Shown: piece by piece, positions 9,359 to 20,976 of the stretch
Position numbering within the stretch: position 1 is the stretch's first letter
Layout of the letters: every line of letters starts with the position of its first letter
From: an uncultured Rivibacter sp.
Lineage (GTDB): Bacteria > Pseudomonadota > Gammaproteobacteria > Burkholderiales > Burkholderiaceae
Direction of reading: 5' to 3'
NCBI GenBank assembly: GCA_946481025.1
Contig: CAMLNA010000024.1
Span: 1 to 40,590 of the forward strand
Length of the DNA: 40,590 nucleotides
The notes under the pieces: model-generated
Database searches by the model: none
Seen by the model: only the letters and a program-made list of their open reading frames with translations
Told to the model about the DNA's origin: nothing
Made by a program: the position numbers and the translations under genes

Positions 9359-10477
9359 TTACTGGGTCGGCCCGCCGAGCGAGCGGATGTAGGCCGTCAC
9401 CGCCGCCACGTCGGCGTCGCTCATGTTCGACGGCGGCATGATGGCCGGGAAGCCCTTCACGACCTCGGCATTGGGCTGCCGGATCGCGCGCGCGAGGTAG
9501 GCCTCGTCCACCACCACGCTCGATCCGTCGGCCAGCGCTTCGGTCTTGCCGAAAAGGCCCTTCCAGGTCGGCCCCGCACTCGGGCTGCCGTCGATGGTGT
9601 GGCAGGCGACGCAGCCGCCGGCCTGGGCGATCTCGCGGCCTTGCGCCGCCGCCGAGCCGGCCTCGGGTGCCGCCTTGCGCGCCGCCGCGAGCGACTGCGC
9701 GAAGGTCGGCTGCTTCCTGACCCAGGCTTCGTACTCCGGCTCGTCCACCACCATGACGTAGCCGTGCATGTTCGGATGCCCCACCCCGCACAGCTGGGCG
9801 CACATCGCCTCGAAGCGGCCCTTTTGCGTGGGCGTGAACCAGAACGAGCTCACCATGCCCGGCACGATGTTCATGCGGGCGCGGAAGTTGGGCACGAAGA
9901 AGTCGTGCAGCACGTCGTGGGAGCGCGCAACCACCTTCACCGGACGGTTCAACGGCAGGTAGACCTCGTTGCCGAGGACGACGACGTTGTCCTGCGCGGC
10001 CGGATCGTCAGGGTCGAGCCCGAGCGGGTTGCTCGAGTTGACGAAGCGCGCATCGCTGCCGCCCAGCTTGCCCGACACCCCGGGCAGGCGGAAGCGCCAC
10101 TGCCACTGGTTGCCCACCACCTCGAGCACCATCGCGTCCTTGGGCGGGCGCACGTAGTCGGCATACACCACGAGGCCGGGCGCCAGCAGCAGCACGATGC
10201 CCACGGTGGTGACGCCGATCAGCCAGTACTCGAGCTTCCGGTTGTCGGGCGTGTAGTCGGCACGCTGGCTGTCGGCGCGGTGCCGAAAGCGCACCAGCGT
10301 GTAGACCACGAAGAGGTTGATGACGACGAAGAAGATGCCGGTGATGACGATGGTGATCGTCAGCGTGTCGTCCATCTGGCCCCAGTTGGAGGCCAGCGGC
10401 GTGAGCCACCACGGGCTGACGAAGTGGAACAGCACCGAGGCGACGACGATCAAGACGAGCGCAATGGCGATGGCCAT
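9359..10477 (-). CDS. ctaC: Cytochrome c oxidase subunit II with C-terminal cytochrome c domain (caa3-type)
   Basis: A 372-aa subunit that accepts electrons on the periplasmic side. N-terminal hydrophobic segments anchor it. The cupredoxin domain has the CuA site as SHDVLHDFF and CAQLCGVGHPNM (Gln where Glu is usual between the two Cys). From about residue 275 a mono-heme cytochrome c domain follows, with CVACH and a candidate Met ligand in PAIMPPSNMS. The fused cytochrome c marks a caa3-type enzyme. The start has GGGAGTGGT just upstream. The gene follows the membrane protein at 10529 by 51 bp and probably shares its transcript. Confidence 0.95.
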   Translation of the reverse strand: MAIAIALVLIVVASVLFHFVSPWWLTPLASNWGQMDDTLTITIVITGIFFVVINLFVVYTLVRFRHRADSQRADYTPDNRKLEYWLIGVTTVGIVLLLAPGLVVYADYVRPPKDAMVLEVVGNQWQWRFRLPGVSGKLGGSDARFVNSSNPLGLDPDDPAAQDNVVVLGNEVYLPLNRPVKVVARSHDVLHDFFVPNFRARMNIVPGMVSSFWFTPTQKGRFEAMCAQLCGVGHPNMHGYVMVVDEPEYEAWVRKQPTFAQSLAAARKAAPEAGSAAAQGREIAQAGGCVACHTIDGSPSAGPTWKGLFGKTEALADGSSVVVDEAYLARAIRQPNAEVVKGFPAIMPPSNMSDADVAAVTAYIRSLGGPTQ

Positions 10478-10528
10478 ACCACTCCCTTCTCGTGATCGGG
10501 CCCGCCTCAGGGCGCGCGGGCCCGTGGG

Positions 10529-11044
10529 CTACGCACGATCCGCGGGTTCTTCGCGTTCGAACTTCCAGTACAGCCCCGCGGCGATGATGCCGAACAGCAC
10601 ATGGACGATGAAGGTCGCCCAGCCTCGCAGGTCCTGGAGCCAGCTCCACTGGAAGATCTGCACCATGCCGTAGAAATTGACCATGTACAGCACCGCGCCG
10701 AACAACGCGCCGGCCAGCATGGCCACGCCCAGGCTCGAATCGCAGTGGAAGGGGGCCAGCACCACGGCCGCCAGCAGCACCGCGAACACGATGCCGAGCA
10801 CGTAGTGGGTGATGAGCGCCACCGCCATGACGGTGATCGCGCTGGTGGTGGGTTGCAGGGCGTCGGGGCCCATCGCCAGGGCGGCGATCATGCGGGAGAG
10901 GTCGAGCGGGTGGCCGTCGATGGTGGTGGCCCAGAACAGCTCCAGCACCATCACCGCGGCGCCCGCGGCAAAACCTGCCACCGTCGCCGCGAGCCAGTCC
11001 GGCAGGCGGCGTTCCCAGTCATGCGAATGCATGCGCAGTTCCAT
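10529..11044 (-). CDS. Unknown four-helix inner-membrane protein ahead of the oxidase operon
   Basis: A 171-aa protein I do not recognise. After a short polar N-terminus (MELRMHSHDWERR) it has four clear hydrophobic segments (about residues 17-38, 68-96, 104-125 and 142-160) and a charged end (KFEREEPADRA). The ATG at 11044 is chosen because a strong GGAGGTG site sits 5 bp upstream. An in-frame ATG at 11056 lies before that site. Position 51 bp ahead of ctaC, behind its own promoter, suggests a role in oxidase assembly or regulation. That is context only. Confidence 0.75.
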   Translation of the reverse strand: MELRMHSHDWERRLPDWLAATVAGFAAGAAVMVLELFWATTIDGHPLDLSRMIAALAMGPDALQPTTSAITVMAVALITHYVLGIVFAVLLAAVVLAPFHCDSSLGVAMLAGALFGAVLYMVNFYGMVQIFQWSWLQDLRGWATFIVHVLFGIIAAGLYWKFEREEPADRA

Positions 11045-11076
11045 GGTCACCTCCATGAGAGCGACTTGGCGCGACG

Positions 11077-11104
11077 AGTGTAGACCTCGCGCCGCTGCAT
11101 GCAA
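11077..11104 (-). promoter_or_regulatory. Sigma-70-like promoter for the membrane protein and oxidase operon
   Basis: On the minus strand, TTGCAT (11104-11099) and TACACT (11082-11077) are separated by 16 bp, close to the housekeeping consensus. Initiation near 11070 would give a leader of about 26 nt before the ATG at 11044. It is the only good candidate I see upstream of the six-gene block 11044-5849. Confidence 0.55.
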
Positions 11105-11115
11105 AGCGGGGCAGT

Positions 11116-11133
11116 CCGGGGGGATACCCCCGG
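11116..11133 (-). terminator. Hairpin just after parC
   Basis: A perfect 7-bp stem (CCGGGGG/CCCCCGG) with a 4-nt loop starts about 7 bp beyond the parC stop. No U-run follows on the minus strand, so it may only partly terminate or may protect the 3' end. Confidence 0.45.
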
Positions 11134-11139
11134 CCGCTG

Positions 11140-13470
11140 TCAGACGGGGACTACACGCAGCGGCTTCATGCCGGCGTCGAGCACCTTGCCTTTGCGGGCG
11201 CGCTTGCCGGCGTAGACCGCCAGCCCCGCGCCCTTGAGATCCTCTTCCTTCGGCTTGCCGCCGCGTCCGGTGCCGTAGACCTTGATGGCGGACGCCGCCG
11301 CGGCCACCGACACCAGCGGGTCCTTGGCGTCCACGTCCATCAGCGTGAGGCCCCGCCCGCCGTTGGGCTGCAGCTTCAGCTCGTCGAGGGCAAACACGAG
11401 CAGGCGGCCCGACAGGCTCAGGCAGGCCACCTGCTTGTGCTCGGGGCCCACCGGCGCCGGCGGCAGCAGCTTGTCGCCGGACTCGAGGCTCAGGAAGCTC
11501 TTGCCGCCCTTCTGGCGGCTTTGCATGTCGCCCAGCTTGGCCAGCAGGCCGAAGCCGCCGGTGTTGGACAACAGCAGGGTCGTGTCGGCCGGGCCGGCCA
11601 CGTAATGCGCGATGGTGGTACCGCTTTCGAGCTCGACCATGGTGGTGAGCGGCTGCCCGTCGCCGCGCGCACCGGGCAGGCCGGCCACCGGCACGCTGTA
11701 GACGCGGCCGTTGGAGCCGAAGGCCAGCAGCGTGTCCACGGTGCGGCACTCGAAGGTGCCGTACAGGCCGTCGCCGGCCTTGAAAGCGAACGAGGCGGCG
11801 TCGTGGCCATGGCCGGTGCGGGCGCGCACCCAGCCCTTCTGGCTCACCACCACCGTGACCGGCTCGTCGACGATCTTCACCTCGACCACGGCCTTCTTCT
11901 CGGCCTGGATCAGCGTGCGGCGCTCGTCGCCGAACTGCCGGGCGTCGGCCTCGATTTCCTTGACCACCGTGCGCTTGAGGCTCGCCGGGCTGCCGAGGAT
12001 GTCTTCGAGCTTGCCCTGCTCGGCGCGCAGCTCCTTCAGCTCCTGCTCGATCTTGAGGGCCTCGAGCCGCGCCAGCTGGCGCAGGCGGATTTCAAGGATG
12101 TCGTCGGCCTGCCGATCGCTGAGCCTGAAGCGCTCGATCAGCGCCGCCTTGGGTTCGTCCGCGTTGCGGATGATCCGGATGACCTCGTCGATGTTCAGCA
12201 GCACCAGCTGCCGACCCTCGAGCACGTGGATGCGGTCGAGGACCTTGGTGAGGCGATGCTGCGTGCGGCGCTGCACGGTGCCCAGGCGGAAGTCGATCCA
12301 TTCGGCCAGCACCTGGCGCAGGCTCTTCTGCGTGGGCCGGCCGTCGGCGCCCACCATCGTGAGGTTGACCGGCGCCGAGCTCTCGAGGCTGGTGTGGGCC
12401 AGCAGCGTGTTGATGAGCTCCTGCTGGCCGATGGTGCGGCTCTTCGGCTCGAACACCAGGCGCACCGGCGAGTCCTTGTTCGATTCGTCGCGCGCGGCAT
12501 CGAGCACCGACAGCACCGTGGCCTTCAGCTGCGTCTGCTCGGCCGTGAGCGCCTTCTTGCCGGCCTTGACCTTGGGGTTGGTGAGCTCCTCGATCTCCTC
12601 GAGCACCTTCTGGGCACTGGCGCCCGGGGGCAGCTCGGTGACCACCAGCTGCCATTGGCCGCGCGCCAGGTCCTCGATCTTCCAGCGCGCGCGCACCTTC
12701 AGGCTGCCGCGACCGCTGGCATAGGCCTCGCGGATGTCGGCCTCGGCGCTGATGATCTGGCCGCCGCCGGGGAAGTCGGGGCCGGGCAGCAGCTCGAACA
12801 GCTCTTCGTCGGACAGCTTGTCGTTCTTGAGCAGCGCCACCGCGGCGGCAGCCACCTCGCGCAGGTTGTGGCTGGGCACTTCGGTGGCCAGGCCCACCGC
12901 GATGCCGGAAGCACCGTTGAGCAGCACGAACGGCAGGCGCGCCGGCAGCTGCCGCGGCTCCTCGGTGGAGCCGTCGTAGTTGGGCACGAAGTCCACCGTG
13001 CCTTCGTCGATCTCGTCGAGCAGCAGGCGGGTGATGGGCGCGAGCCGCGCCTCGGTGTAGCGCATCGCCGCCGCGCCGTCGCCGTCGCGACTGCCGAAGT
13101 TGCCCTGGCCGTCGATGAGGGGGTAGCGCTGCGAGAAGTCCTGCGCCATGCGCACCAGCGCGTCATAGGCCGCCTGGTCACCGTGCGGATGGAAGCGGCC
13201 CAGCACGTCGCCCACGACCCGGGCGCTCTTCACCGCCTTGGGCCCGGCCGCCGTGGTGAACGACAGCCCCATGCGGTCCATCGAGTACAGGATGCGGCGC
13301 TGCACCGGCTTCTGGCCGTCGCACACGTCGGGCAGTGCGCGGCCCTTCACCACCGACAGCGCGTATTCGAGATAGGCGCGTTCGGCGTAGTGGGCCAGCG
13401 TCAGTGAATCGGCGCCGTTGCCGTCACCGGTGTTCTCGTTGAAGTCGATCGTCGTCTGATCCATTGCCAT
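11140..13470 (-). CDS. parC: DNA topoisomerase IV subunit A
   Basis: The 776-aa breakage-reunion subunit of topoisomerase IV, which unlinks daughter chromosomes. The N-terminus has the GyrA/ParC core [20 protein letters not shown]. The winged-helix region [20 protein letters not shown] follows, and the catalytic tyrosine is Y138 in [31 protein letters not shown] and the coiled-coil region (residues 400-480) are typical. The C-terminal part (about 530-760) is a beta-pinwheel. At positions equivalent to E. coli S80 and E84 it has Gln99 and Asp103. It is separated from parE by an acetyltransferase gene, with a 6-bp gap. Confidence 0.95.
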   Translation of the reverse strand: MAMDQTTIDFNENTGDGNGADSLTLAHYAERAYLEYALSVVKGRALPDVCDGQKPVQRRILYSMDRMGLSFTTAAGPKAVKSARVVGDVLGRFHPHGDQAAYDALVRMAQDFSQRYPLIDGQGNFGSRDGDGAAAMRYTEARLAPITRLLLDEIDEGTVDFVPNYDGSTEEPRQLPARLPFVLLNGASGIAVGLATEVPSHNLREVAAAAVALLKNDKLSDEELFELLPGPDFPGGGQIISAEADIREAYASGRGSLKVRARWKIEDLARGQWQLVVTELPPGASAQKVLEEIEELTNPKVKAGKKALTAEQTQLKATVLSVLDAARDESNKDSPVRLVFEPKSRTIGQQELINTLLAHTSLESSAPVNLTMVGADGRPTQKSLRQVLAEWIDFRLGTVQRRTQHRLTKVLDRIHVLEGRQLVLLNIDEVIRIIRNADEPKAALIERFRLSDRQADDILEIRLRQLARLEALKIEQELKELRAEQGKLEDILGSPASLKRTVVKEIEADARQFGDERRTLIQAEKKAVVEVKIVDEPVTVVVSQKGWVRARTGHGHDAASFAFKAGDGLYGTFECRTVDTLLAFGSNGRVYSVPVAGLPGARGDGQPLTTMVELESGTTIAHYVAGPADTTLLLSNTGGFGLLAKLGDMQSRQKGGKSFLSLESGDKLLPPAPVGPEHKQVACLSLSGRLLVFALDELKLQPNGGRGLTLMDVDAKDPLVSVAAAASAIKVYGTGRGGKPKEEDLKGAGLAVYAGKRARKGKVLDAGMKPLRVVPV

Positions 13471-13476
13471 TGCAAT

Positions 13477-14001
13477 TCAAAGTTCTTCACCCAGCGCCAC
13501 TCGGGCCTGGTATTCACGGTCGAGCATGGACATCACGATCAGCGAGTCCCAGCCGTCGCCTGCGCGCACGCTTTCGCGCAGCCGCCCTTCCTCGATGAAA
13601 CCCTCGCTGGCGTACAACGCCTGGGCCCGCGTGTTGAGCGTCTTCACGTCGAGCCAGAAGCGGTGCGCATGCAGGTCGCGAAACGCCATCTGCTTGAGCA
13701 GCCGCACGCAGGCGCGGCCCAGCCCACGCCCCTTGGACTGCAGCACGATGCGCTTCAACTCCACCGAGGCGTTCGGGTTGCGGCAGCCCTGCAGGATCAC
13801 GAAGCCGGCGGGCTCGGTGCCCGCGCCGGCCTCGACGATGAAGTGCCGGAAGTCCGGGAAGCGCACCGCTCCCTCGTGCTGCGTGCGCTCCCAGGGCGTG
13901 ATGAACGGGCGGTTCTGCTGGTCCTGCTCGACCGAGGTCACGAAGTCGAGGTCGGAGAGCATGGTGGGACGCAGCCGCACCTGTGACGCGACGACCGCCA
14001 T
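13477..14001 (-). CDS. GNAT family N-acetyltransferase between parE and parC
   Basis: A 174-aa acetyl-CoA-dependent acyltransferase of RimJ/RimL-like style. The acetyl-CoA loop reads QSKGRGLGRACVRLLKQMAF (motif A), followed by HRFWLDVKTLNTRAQALYASEGFIEEG (motif B). The acceptor may be a small molecule, a protein N-terminus or an antibiotic, and cannot be told. It sits 1 bp after the parE stop and 6 bp before the parC start, so all three are almost certainly on one transcript. Confidence 0.88.
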   Translation of the reverse strand: MAVVASQVRLRPTMLSDLDFVTSVEQDQQNRPFITPWERTQHEGAVRFPDFRHFIVEAGAGTEPAGFVILQGCRNPNASVELKRIVLQSKGRGLGRACVRLLKQMAFRDLHAHRFWLDVKTLNTRAQALYASEGFIEEGRLRESVRAGDGWDSLIVMSMLDREYQARVALGEEL

Positions 14002-14002
14002 G

Positions 14003-15988
<1,986 letters not shown>

Positions 15989-16069
15989 GGCGGCGGATTC
16001 TAGGAGGGCGCCAACCGCCGGAGTCGCCCCACACCGGCTGGGGCTTGAAGCCGCCGTTACATTCCGCCG

Positions 16070-17299
16070 ATGACTTCGCCTTCCACCCCCACCTCGCCCG
16101 CCCGGCTTTCGATGACGCAGGTGCTGCTGTGCGGCGCCTTCATCGTCACCCTGTCGATGGGCATCCGCCACGGTTTCGGGCTGTGGCTGCAGCCGATCAC
16201 GATGGAGCGCGGCTGGAGCCGCGAAACCTTCGCCTTCGCCATCGCGGTGCAGAACCTCATGTGGGGCATCAGCGGCCCCTTTGCCGGCATGCTGGCCGAC
16301 CGCTTCGGCGCCTTCAAGGTGCTGGTCGCCGGCAGCGTGCTGTATGCCGTGGGCCTGGTGCTGATGGGGCTGGCCACCTCGGGCCTGGCCTTCACCGGCA
16401 GCGCCGGTCTGTTGCTGGGCATGGCGCAGGCAGGCACCACCTATGCGGTCATCTATGGCGTGATCGGCCGCAACGTCGCGCCCGAGAAGCGTTCGTGGGC
16501 CATGGGCGTGGCCGCCGCCGCCGGCTCGTTCGGCCAGTTCCTCATGGTGCCGGTCGAGAACTGGCTGATCGACAGCATGGGCTGGCAGCAGGCGCTGTTC
16601 GTCCTGGGCTGCCTGGCGCTGGCCATCGCGCCGCTCGCCTTCGGGTTGAAGGAGCCGCGCGCCGCGGCCGGAGCGCACGGCCACCACCAGAGCATCGGCC
16701 AGGCGCTGCGCGAAGCCTTCGCCTACCCCAGCTTCCAGCTGCTGATGGCCGGCTACTTCGTCTGCGGCTTCCAGGTGGTGTTCATCGGCGTGCACATGCC
16801 GAGCTACCTGAAGGACAAGGGACTCACGCCGGACGTGGCCACCACCGCGCTCGCGCTGATCGGCCTGTTCAACGTGTTCGGCACCTACGCCGCCGGCGTG
16901 CTGGGCCAGCGGCTGGCCAAGCGCCACATCCTGAGCGCCATCTACCTGCTGCGCTCGGTCGCCATCGTGGCCTTCCTGCTGGCGCCGCTCACGCCGGCGA
17001 GCGTGTACGTCTTCTCGTCGGTGATGGGTGTGCTGTGGCTGTCCACCGTGCCGCCGACCAATGCCGTGGTGGCACAGATCTTCGGCGTGCAGTACCTGTC
17101 GATGCTGGGCGGCTTCGTGTTCTTCAGCCACCAGATCGGCAGCTTCCTCGGCGTGTGGCTGGGCGGCAAGCTGTACGACACGACCGGCAGCTACGACATC
17201 GTGTGGTACATCGCCATCGCGCTGGGCGTGTTCGCGGCGCTGGTGAACCTGCCGGTGCGGGAAACCGCCATCCAGCGCACCGCGCCGGCCGCGGCATGA
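16070..17299 (+). CDS. MFS transporter (OFA/monocarboxylate-like)
   Basis: A 409-aa inner-membrane carrier with about twelve hydrophobic segments. The loop between helices 2 and 3 carries the MFS motif as GMLADRFGAFKVLVAG. The first repeat has GIRHGFGLWLQPITMERGWSR, a pattern frequent in oxalate/formate and monocarboxylate type carriers. The substrate is therefore perhaps an organic anion, but this is inference. An ATG 14 codons downstream is an alternative start. It is the first gene of a co-directional series leading to dapA. Confidence 0.9.
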   Translation: MTSPSTPTSPARLSMTQVLLCGAFIVTLSMGIRHGFGLWLQPITMERGWSRETFAFAIAVQNLMWGISGPFAGMLADRFGAFKVLVAGSVLYAVGLVLMGLATSGLAFTGSAGLLLGMAQAGTTYAVIYGVIGRNVAPEKRSWAMGVAAAAGSFGQFLMVPVENWLIDSMGWQQALFVLGCLALAIAPLAFGLKEPRAAAGAHGHHQSIGQALREAFAYPSFQLLMAGYFVCGFQVVFIGVHMPSYLKDKGLTPDVATTALALIGLFNVFGTYAAGVLGQRLAKRHILSAIYLLRSVAIVAFLLAPLTPASVYVFSSVMGVLWLSTVPPTNAVVAQIFGVQYLSMLGGFVFFSHQIGSFLGVWLGGKLYDTTGSYDIVWYIAIALGVFAALVNLPVRETAIQRTAPAAA

Positions 17300-17306
17300 T
17301 CGTGCG

Positions 17307-17441
17307 ATGAACATCCGCTCCGTCGCCAAGCACGTCGCGGCCTGGGCCGCGGTCGCGGCGGCGCTGGGCGCGGTGTTCTTCGCCTACCTGCAGCCCGCGC
17401 TGTTGGTGGACCTCGCCAACCGCGTTTGGAGCTGCTTCTAG
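17307..17441 (+). CDS. Small single-helix membrane peptide, 44 aa
   Basis: The reading frame ATG 17307 to TAG 17439-17441 encodes 44 residues: a basic start (MNIRSVAKHV), one hydrophobic helix (AAWAAVAAALGAVFFAYL), and a conserved-looking end, QPALLVDLANRVWSCF. It fits exactly between the MFS stop (7 bp gap) and the SDR start (the TAG abuts the ATG at 17442), which supports real translation. Similar short peptides with a DLANR-W-C end seem familiar from other Burkholderiales, but I cannot give a name. Confidence 0.65.
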   Translation: MNIRSVAKHVAAWAAVAAALGAVFFAYLQPALLVDLANRVWSCF

Positions 17442-18248
17442 ATGAACGTGATCGTGATCACCGGTGCCTCCGACGGCATCGGTGCCGAACTGGCGCGCGA
17501 ACTCGCCCGCCGGCACCGGGACCAGCTGGCCCTCGTACTGGCCGCGCGCAGCGCCGACAAGCTCGAGCAGGTGGCCGCCGACTGCCGGGCCCTGGGCAGC
17601 CAGGTGCTGGCGCAACGCACCGACGTCTCCTTGCAAGACGAGTGCAAGGCGCTGATCGACGCGGCCTTCACCCGCTTCGACCGCATCGACGTGCTGGTCA
17701 ACAACGCCGGCATGTCGGCCCATGCGCTGCTCGAAGACGTTGCCGACCTGGGCTGGTACGAGCAGCTCATGCGCATCAACCTGTGGGGCAGCGTGTGGTG
17801 CACCCATGCGGCGCTGCCGTACCTCAAGGCCAGCAAGGGCCGCATCGTGGCGGTGTCCAGCCTGGCGGGGCTGATCGGCGTTCCCGGGCGCACGGCCTAC
17901 TGCGCGACCAAGTTCGCCATGACCGGCTTCTTCGAGGCGCTGCGCGTCGAGCTGGCATCGCACGGCGTGGGGGTCACGATCGCCTATCCCGGCGTGGTGG
18001 CGACCGACATCCGCTATCGCGGCTTCAACGCCAGCGGCCAGCCCGCCGGCAAGAGCGGGCTCGACGAGTCGGGCGCCATGTCGGTCGAGGAATGCGTGCG
18101 GCTCATCATCGAGGGCATGGAGCGTCGCCAGCGCGACGTCGTCATGAGCACCAAGGGCAAGCTCGGCCGCTGGCTGAAGCTGCTGGTGCCCCGACGCGTG
18201 GATGCGATGGCGCTGGCCGCGCTCAACAAGGAGGCGCGCCCGCAATGA
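17442..18248 (+). CDS. Short-chain dehydrogenase/reductase (SDR family)
   Basis: A 268-aa classical SDR using NAD(P)H. The cofactor loop TGASDGIG is at residues 7-14, NNAG at 87-90, and the catalytic set is Ser139/140, Tyr153 and Lys157 (YCATK). An Arg-containing ARSADK after strand 2 suggests NADP preference. The C-terminus (RWLKLLVPRRVDAMALAAL) resembles SDRs that sit at membranes and act on lipids. The substrate is unknown. It overlaps the next gene by ATGA. Confidence 0.9.
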   Translation: MNVIVITGASDGIGAELARELARRHRDQLALVLAARSADKLEQVAADCRALGSQVLAQRTDVSLQDECKALIDAAFTRFDRIDVLVNNAGMSAHALLEDVADLGWYEQLMRINLWGSVWCTHAALPYLKASKGRIVAVSSLAGLIGVPGRTAYCATKFAMTGFFEALRVELASHGVGVTIAYPGVVATDIRYRGFNASGQPAGKSGLDESGAMSVEECVRLIIEGMERRQRDVVMSTKGKLGRWLKLLVPRRVDAMALAALNKEARPQ

Positions 18249-18796
18249 ACGGGCCGCATTCCGGGCAGGGCCCCTCGCCGTGGGTGGCGCGCTGGGCGGG
18301 GTTGCTGGCCAAGTCCGCCCCGGTGCTCGACCTCGCCTGCGGCTCGGGCCGCCACACCCGCTGGCTGGCGGAGCGCGGCTGCCGCGTCACCGCGGTGGAC
18401 CGTGACGCCGATGCGGTGGCCGGGCTGCGCAGCCTGGCCGAGGTGGTGCTCGCCGACATCGAGGAAGGCCCGTGGCCGCTCGAGGGCCGGCAGTTCGATG
18501 GCGTGGTCGTCACCAACTACCTGTGGCGGCCGCTGCTGCCCATGGTGGTGGCCAGCGTGGCCCCCGGCGGTGTGCTGATCTACGAAACCTTCGCGGCAGG
18601 CCACGAAACCGTCGGGCGGCCTTCGCGCCCGGACTTCCTGTTGCGACCGGGCGAACTGCTGGAGGCGGTGGCGGGCCGCTTGCGCGTGCTGGCCTACGAG
18701 GACGGCTTCATCGCCGCTCCGGACCGCTTCGTCCAGCGCATCGCCGCGGTGCGCGAGTTGTCGGCGAACCGCTCGCCGGTGCGTTATCCGCTGTGA
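18245..18796 (+). CDS. Class I SAM-dependent methyltransferase
   Basis: A 183-aa Rossmann-fold methyltransferase. Motif I is LDLACGSGRHTRWLAERG (about residues 28-45), with the acidic residue closing strand 2 in VTAVDRD. Motif II lies around FDGVVVTNYLWRPLL, and a post-motif segment is APGGVLIYETFAAGHE. Length and motifs recall TehB/UbiE-like small methyltransferases, but the acceptor is unknown. The ATG overlaps the SDR stop (ATGA), so the two are translationally coupled. Confidence 0.85.
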   Translation: MNGPHSGQGPSPWVARWAGLLAKSAPVLDLACGSGRHTRWLAERGCRVTAVDRDADAVAGLRSLAEVVLADIEEGPWPLEGRQFDGVVVTNYLWRPLLPMVVASVAPGGVLIYETFAAGHETVGRPSRPDFLLRPGELLEAVAGRLRVLAYEDGFIAAPDRFVQRIAAVRELSANRSPVRYPL

Positions 18797-18858
18797 AGTC
18801 CGCCCGGGGGCTGCCCCGACCCGGCTGAGTAGAATCCACCGATTCCGAGGAAGTCCCG

Positions 18859-19740
18859 ATGAAACCGATTGTTGGCAGCATCGTCGCGTTGATCACGCCG
18901 ATGCACGAAGACGGCAGCGTCGACTACGGCGCCCTGCGCCGGTTGATCGACTGGCACATTGCCGAAGGCACCGATTGCATCGGCGTGGTGGGCACCACCG
19001 GCGAGTCGCCCACCGTCACCGTCGAAGAGCAATGCGAGATCATCCGCGTGGCCGTGGAGCAGGCGGCGGGCCGCGTGCCCATCATGGCCGGCGCCGGCGC
19101 CAATTCGACCCGCGAAGCCATCGAGCTCAGCAAGTACGCCAAGAGCGTGGGAGCCGACTGCACGCTGCAGGTCGTGCCCTACTACAACAAGCCCACGCAG
19201 GAAGGCATCTACCAGCACTTCAAGTCGATCGCCGAAGCGGTGGACGTCCCGGTGGTGCTGTACAACGTGCCCGGCCGCACGGTGGCCGACATGCAGCACG
19301 ACACCGTGCTGCGCCTCGCACAGGTGCCCGGCATCATCGGCATCAAGGAAGCCACCGGCAACCTCGACCGCGCGGCCTGGCTCATCAAGCAGGCCCCCAA
19401 GGGTTTCTCGATCTATTCCGGCGACGACCCGACCGCCATCGCCCTGATGCTGCTGGGCGGCCACGGCAACGTGAGCGTGACCGCCAACGTCGCGCCCCGC
19501 GCCATGCATGAGCTGTGCATGGCGGCCATCGCGGGCAACGCCACCGCGGCGCGCGAGATCCACATGAAACTTCTGCCGCTGCACAAGCATCTGTTCACCG
19601 AGCCCAACCCCATCCCGGTGAAATGGGCCATGGCCCGTCTGGGCCAGTGCGGCGGCACAGTCCGCCTGCCGCTGACCTCGCCGGTCGCAGCCACGCAGGC
19701 TGCACTCGAGCAAGCCCTGAAAGACGCTGGCCTGCTCTGA
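18859..19740 (+). CDS. dapA: 4-hydroxy-tetrahydrodipicolinate synthase
   Basis: A 293-aa aldolase that condenses pyruvate with aspartate semialdehyde, the first step of the lysine and meso-diaminopimelate branch. Family marks are GTTGESPTV (substrate Thr pair near residue 44), [17 protein letters not shown] (catalytic Tyr) and GIKEATGNL (Schiff-base Lys). [13 protein letters not shown] is also typical. GAGGAAG lies upstream of the ATG. As in many proteobacteria it is followed by bamC. Confidence 0.97.
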   Translation: MKPIVGSIVALITPMHEDGSVDYGALRRLIDWHIAEGTDCIGVVGTTGESPTVTVEEQCEIIRVAVEQAAGRVPIMAGAGANSTREAIELSKYAKSVGADCTLQVVPYYNKPTQEGIYQHFKSIAEAVDVPVVLYNVPGRTVADMQHDTVLRLAQVPGIIGIKEATGNLDRAAWLIKQAPKGFSIYSGDDPTAIALMLLGGHGNVSVTANVAPRAMHELCMAAIAGNATAAREIHMKLLPLHKHLFTEPNPIPVKWAMARLGQCGGTVRLPLTSPVAATQAALEQALKDAGLL

Positions 19741-19813
19741 ACGGCTCGGGCGGTGCAGGCCGGACTGCACCGCCGTCATTGCCCCTGGCTCCTGCCCTAC
19801 GGAGAACCCTACC

Positions 19814-20941
19814 GTGCGACGTTTCCCTCGTTCCCGCATTTCCAACCGCCTGCTGCCGGTGGCCGTGTCCGCCGCGGTGCTGGCGGGTTGCTCGTCCGTC
19901 AATGAAACCCTCCAGGGCGACAAGGTCGACTATCGCAGCGCCGGCTCCAAGACCGTCTCGCTCGACGTCCCGCCTGACCTGACGCAACTGTCGCGCGACC
20001 CGAAGTACCAGATGCCCGCGAGCGGCTCGGTAAGCGCGAGCACGTTCCAGGCCGCAGGCCCAGGATCGGCGAGCACGGCGCCCGCCAGCCCCGTGGCACC
20101 CCAGGCCGTCGGCGACGTCAGGCTCGAACGGGCAGGCACGCAGCGCTGGCTGGTGGTCGGCCAGCCCCCCGAAAAGCTGTGGCCCCAGCTGCAGGAATTC
20201 TGGAAGGAACGCGGCTTCACGCTGACGACCGACAGCCCCGAGTCCGGCGTCATGGAAACCGACTGGGCCGAGAACCGCGCCAAGCTGCCCCAGGACTTCA
20301 TCCGCCGCAGCCTCGGCCGCGTGCTCGATTCCCTGTACGACACCGGCTTTCGCGACCGCTTCCGCACCCGTGTCGAGCGCACCGCCGATGGCACTGAGAT
20401 CTACGTGAGCCATCGCGGCATGGAAGAGGTCTACGCCGGCTCCCAGAAGGACAGCACCACCTGGCAGTTGCGGCCGGCCGACGCGCAACTCGAGGCGGAA
20501 ATGCTGTCGCGCCTGATGCTGAAGCTCGGCGTCAAGGAAGAAGCCGTCAAGACCGCATTGGCCACGCCCGCCCCGCAACCGAAGGCACGCGTGCTGGCCG
20601 ACCAGCCCGGCGCCGCGCTGCAACTCGACGACGGTTTCGATCGTGCCTGGCGCCGTGTGGGCTTGTCGCTCGACCGCAGCGGCTTCACCGTCGAGGACCG
20701 CGATCGGGCATCCGGCCTCTACTACGTGCGCTATGTCGACCCGAGTCCCGCCAAGAAGGACGAAGGGTTCTTCGGCAACCTGTTCGGCAGCAAGGAATCG
20801 GCGGCTCCCACGCGCTACCGCATCGCGCTCAAGTCCCAAGGCGACGTGACCACCGTGGCCGTGCTGAACTCGCAGGGCTCGCCCGAGCCGGGCAATGCCG
20901 CCCAGCGCATCGTGCAACTGCTCGTCGACGACCTGAAGTGA
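19814..20941 (+). CDS. bamC: Outer membrane protein assembly factor BamC
   Basis: A 375-aa lipoprotein of the BAM complex that helps insert beta-barrel proteins into the outer membrane. A signal peptide ends in the lipobox LAGC (lipidated Cys26), followed by the conserved N-terminal stretch DYRSAGSKTVSLDVPPDLTQ. Two helix-grip domains follow (about 95-200 and 255-370). The start is GTG at 19814, with GGAGAACC upstream. The dapA-bamC order supports the call. Confidence 0.92.
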   Translation: MRRFPRSRISNRLLPVAVSAAVLAGCSSVNETLQGDKVDYRSAGSKTVSLDVPPDLTQLSRDPKYQMPASGSVSASTFQAAGPGSASTAPASPVAPQAVGDVRLERAGTQRWLVVGQPPEKLWPQLQEFWKERGFTLTTDSPESGVMETDWAENRAKLPQDFIRRSLGRVLDSLYDTGFRDRFRTRVERTADGTEIYVSHRGMEEVYAGSQKDSTTWQLRPADAQLEAEMLSRLMLKLGVKEEAVKTALATPAPQPKARVLADQPGAALQLDDGFDRAWRRVGLSLDRSGFTVEDRDRASGLYYVRYVDPSPAKKDEGFFGNLFGSKESAAPTRYRIALKSQGDVTTVAVLNSQGSPEPGNAAQRIVQLLVDDLK

Positions 20942-20976
20942 CATGACGCCTGCTGCGCGGTGCTGCGGGAGCTGAC

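Noticed and set aside
15989..17329. Minus-strand open frame extending parE upstream by about 450 residues
   Set aside because: It is antisense to a complete MFS transporter, the extension has no domain character, and ParE homologues start near MASSNKPSS.
18830..18835. TAGAAT upstream of dapA as a -10 box
   Set aside because: No acceptable -35 element lies at 16-18 bp, and the upstream genes are co-directional with a short gap.
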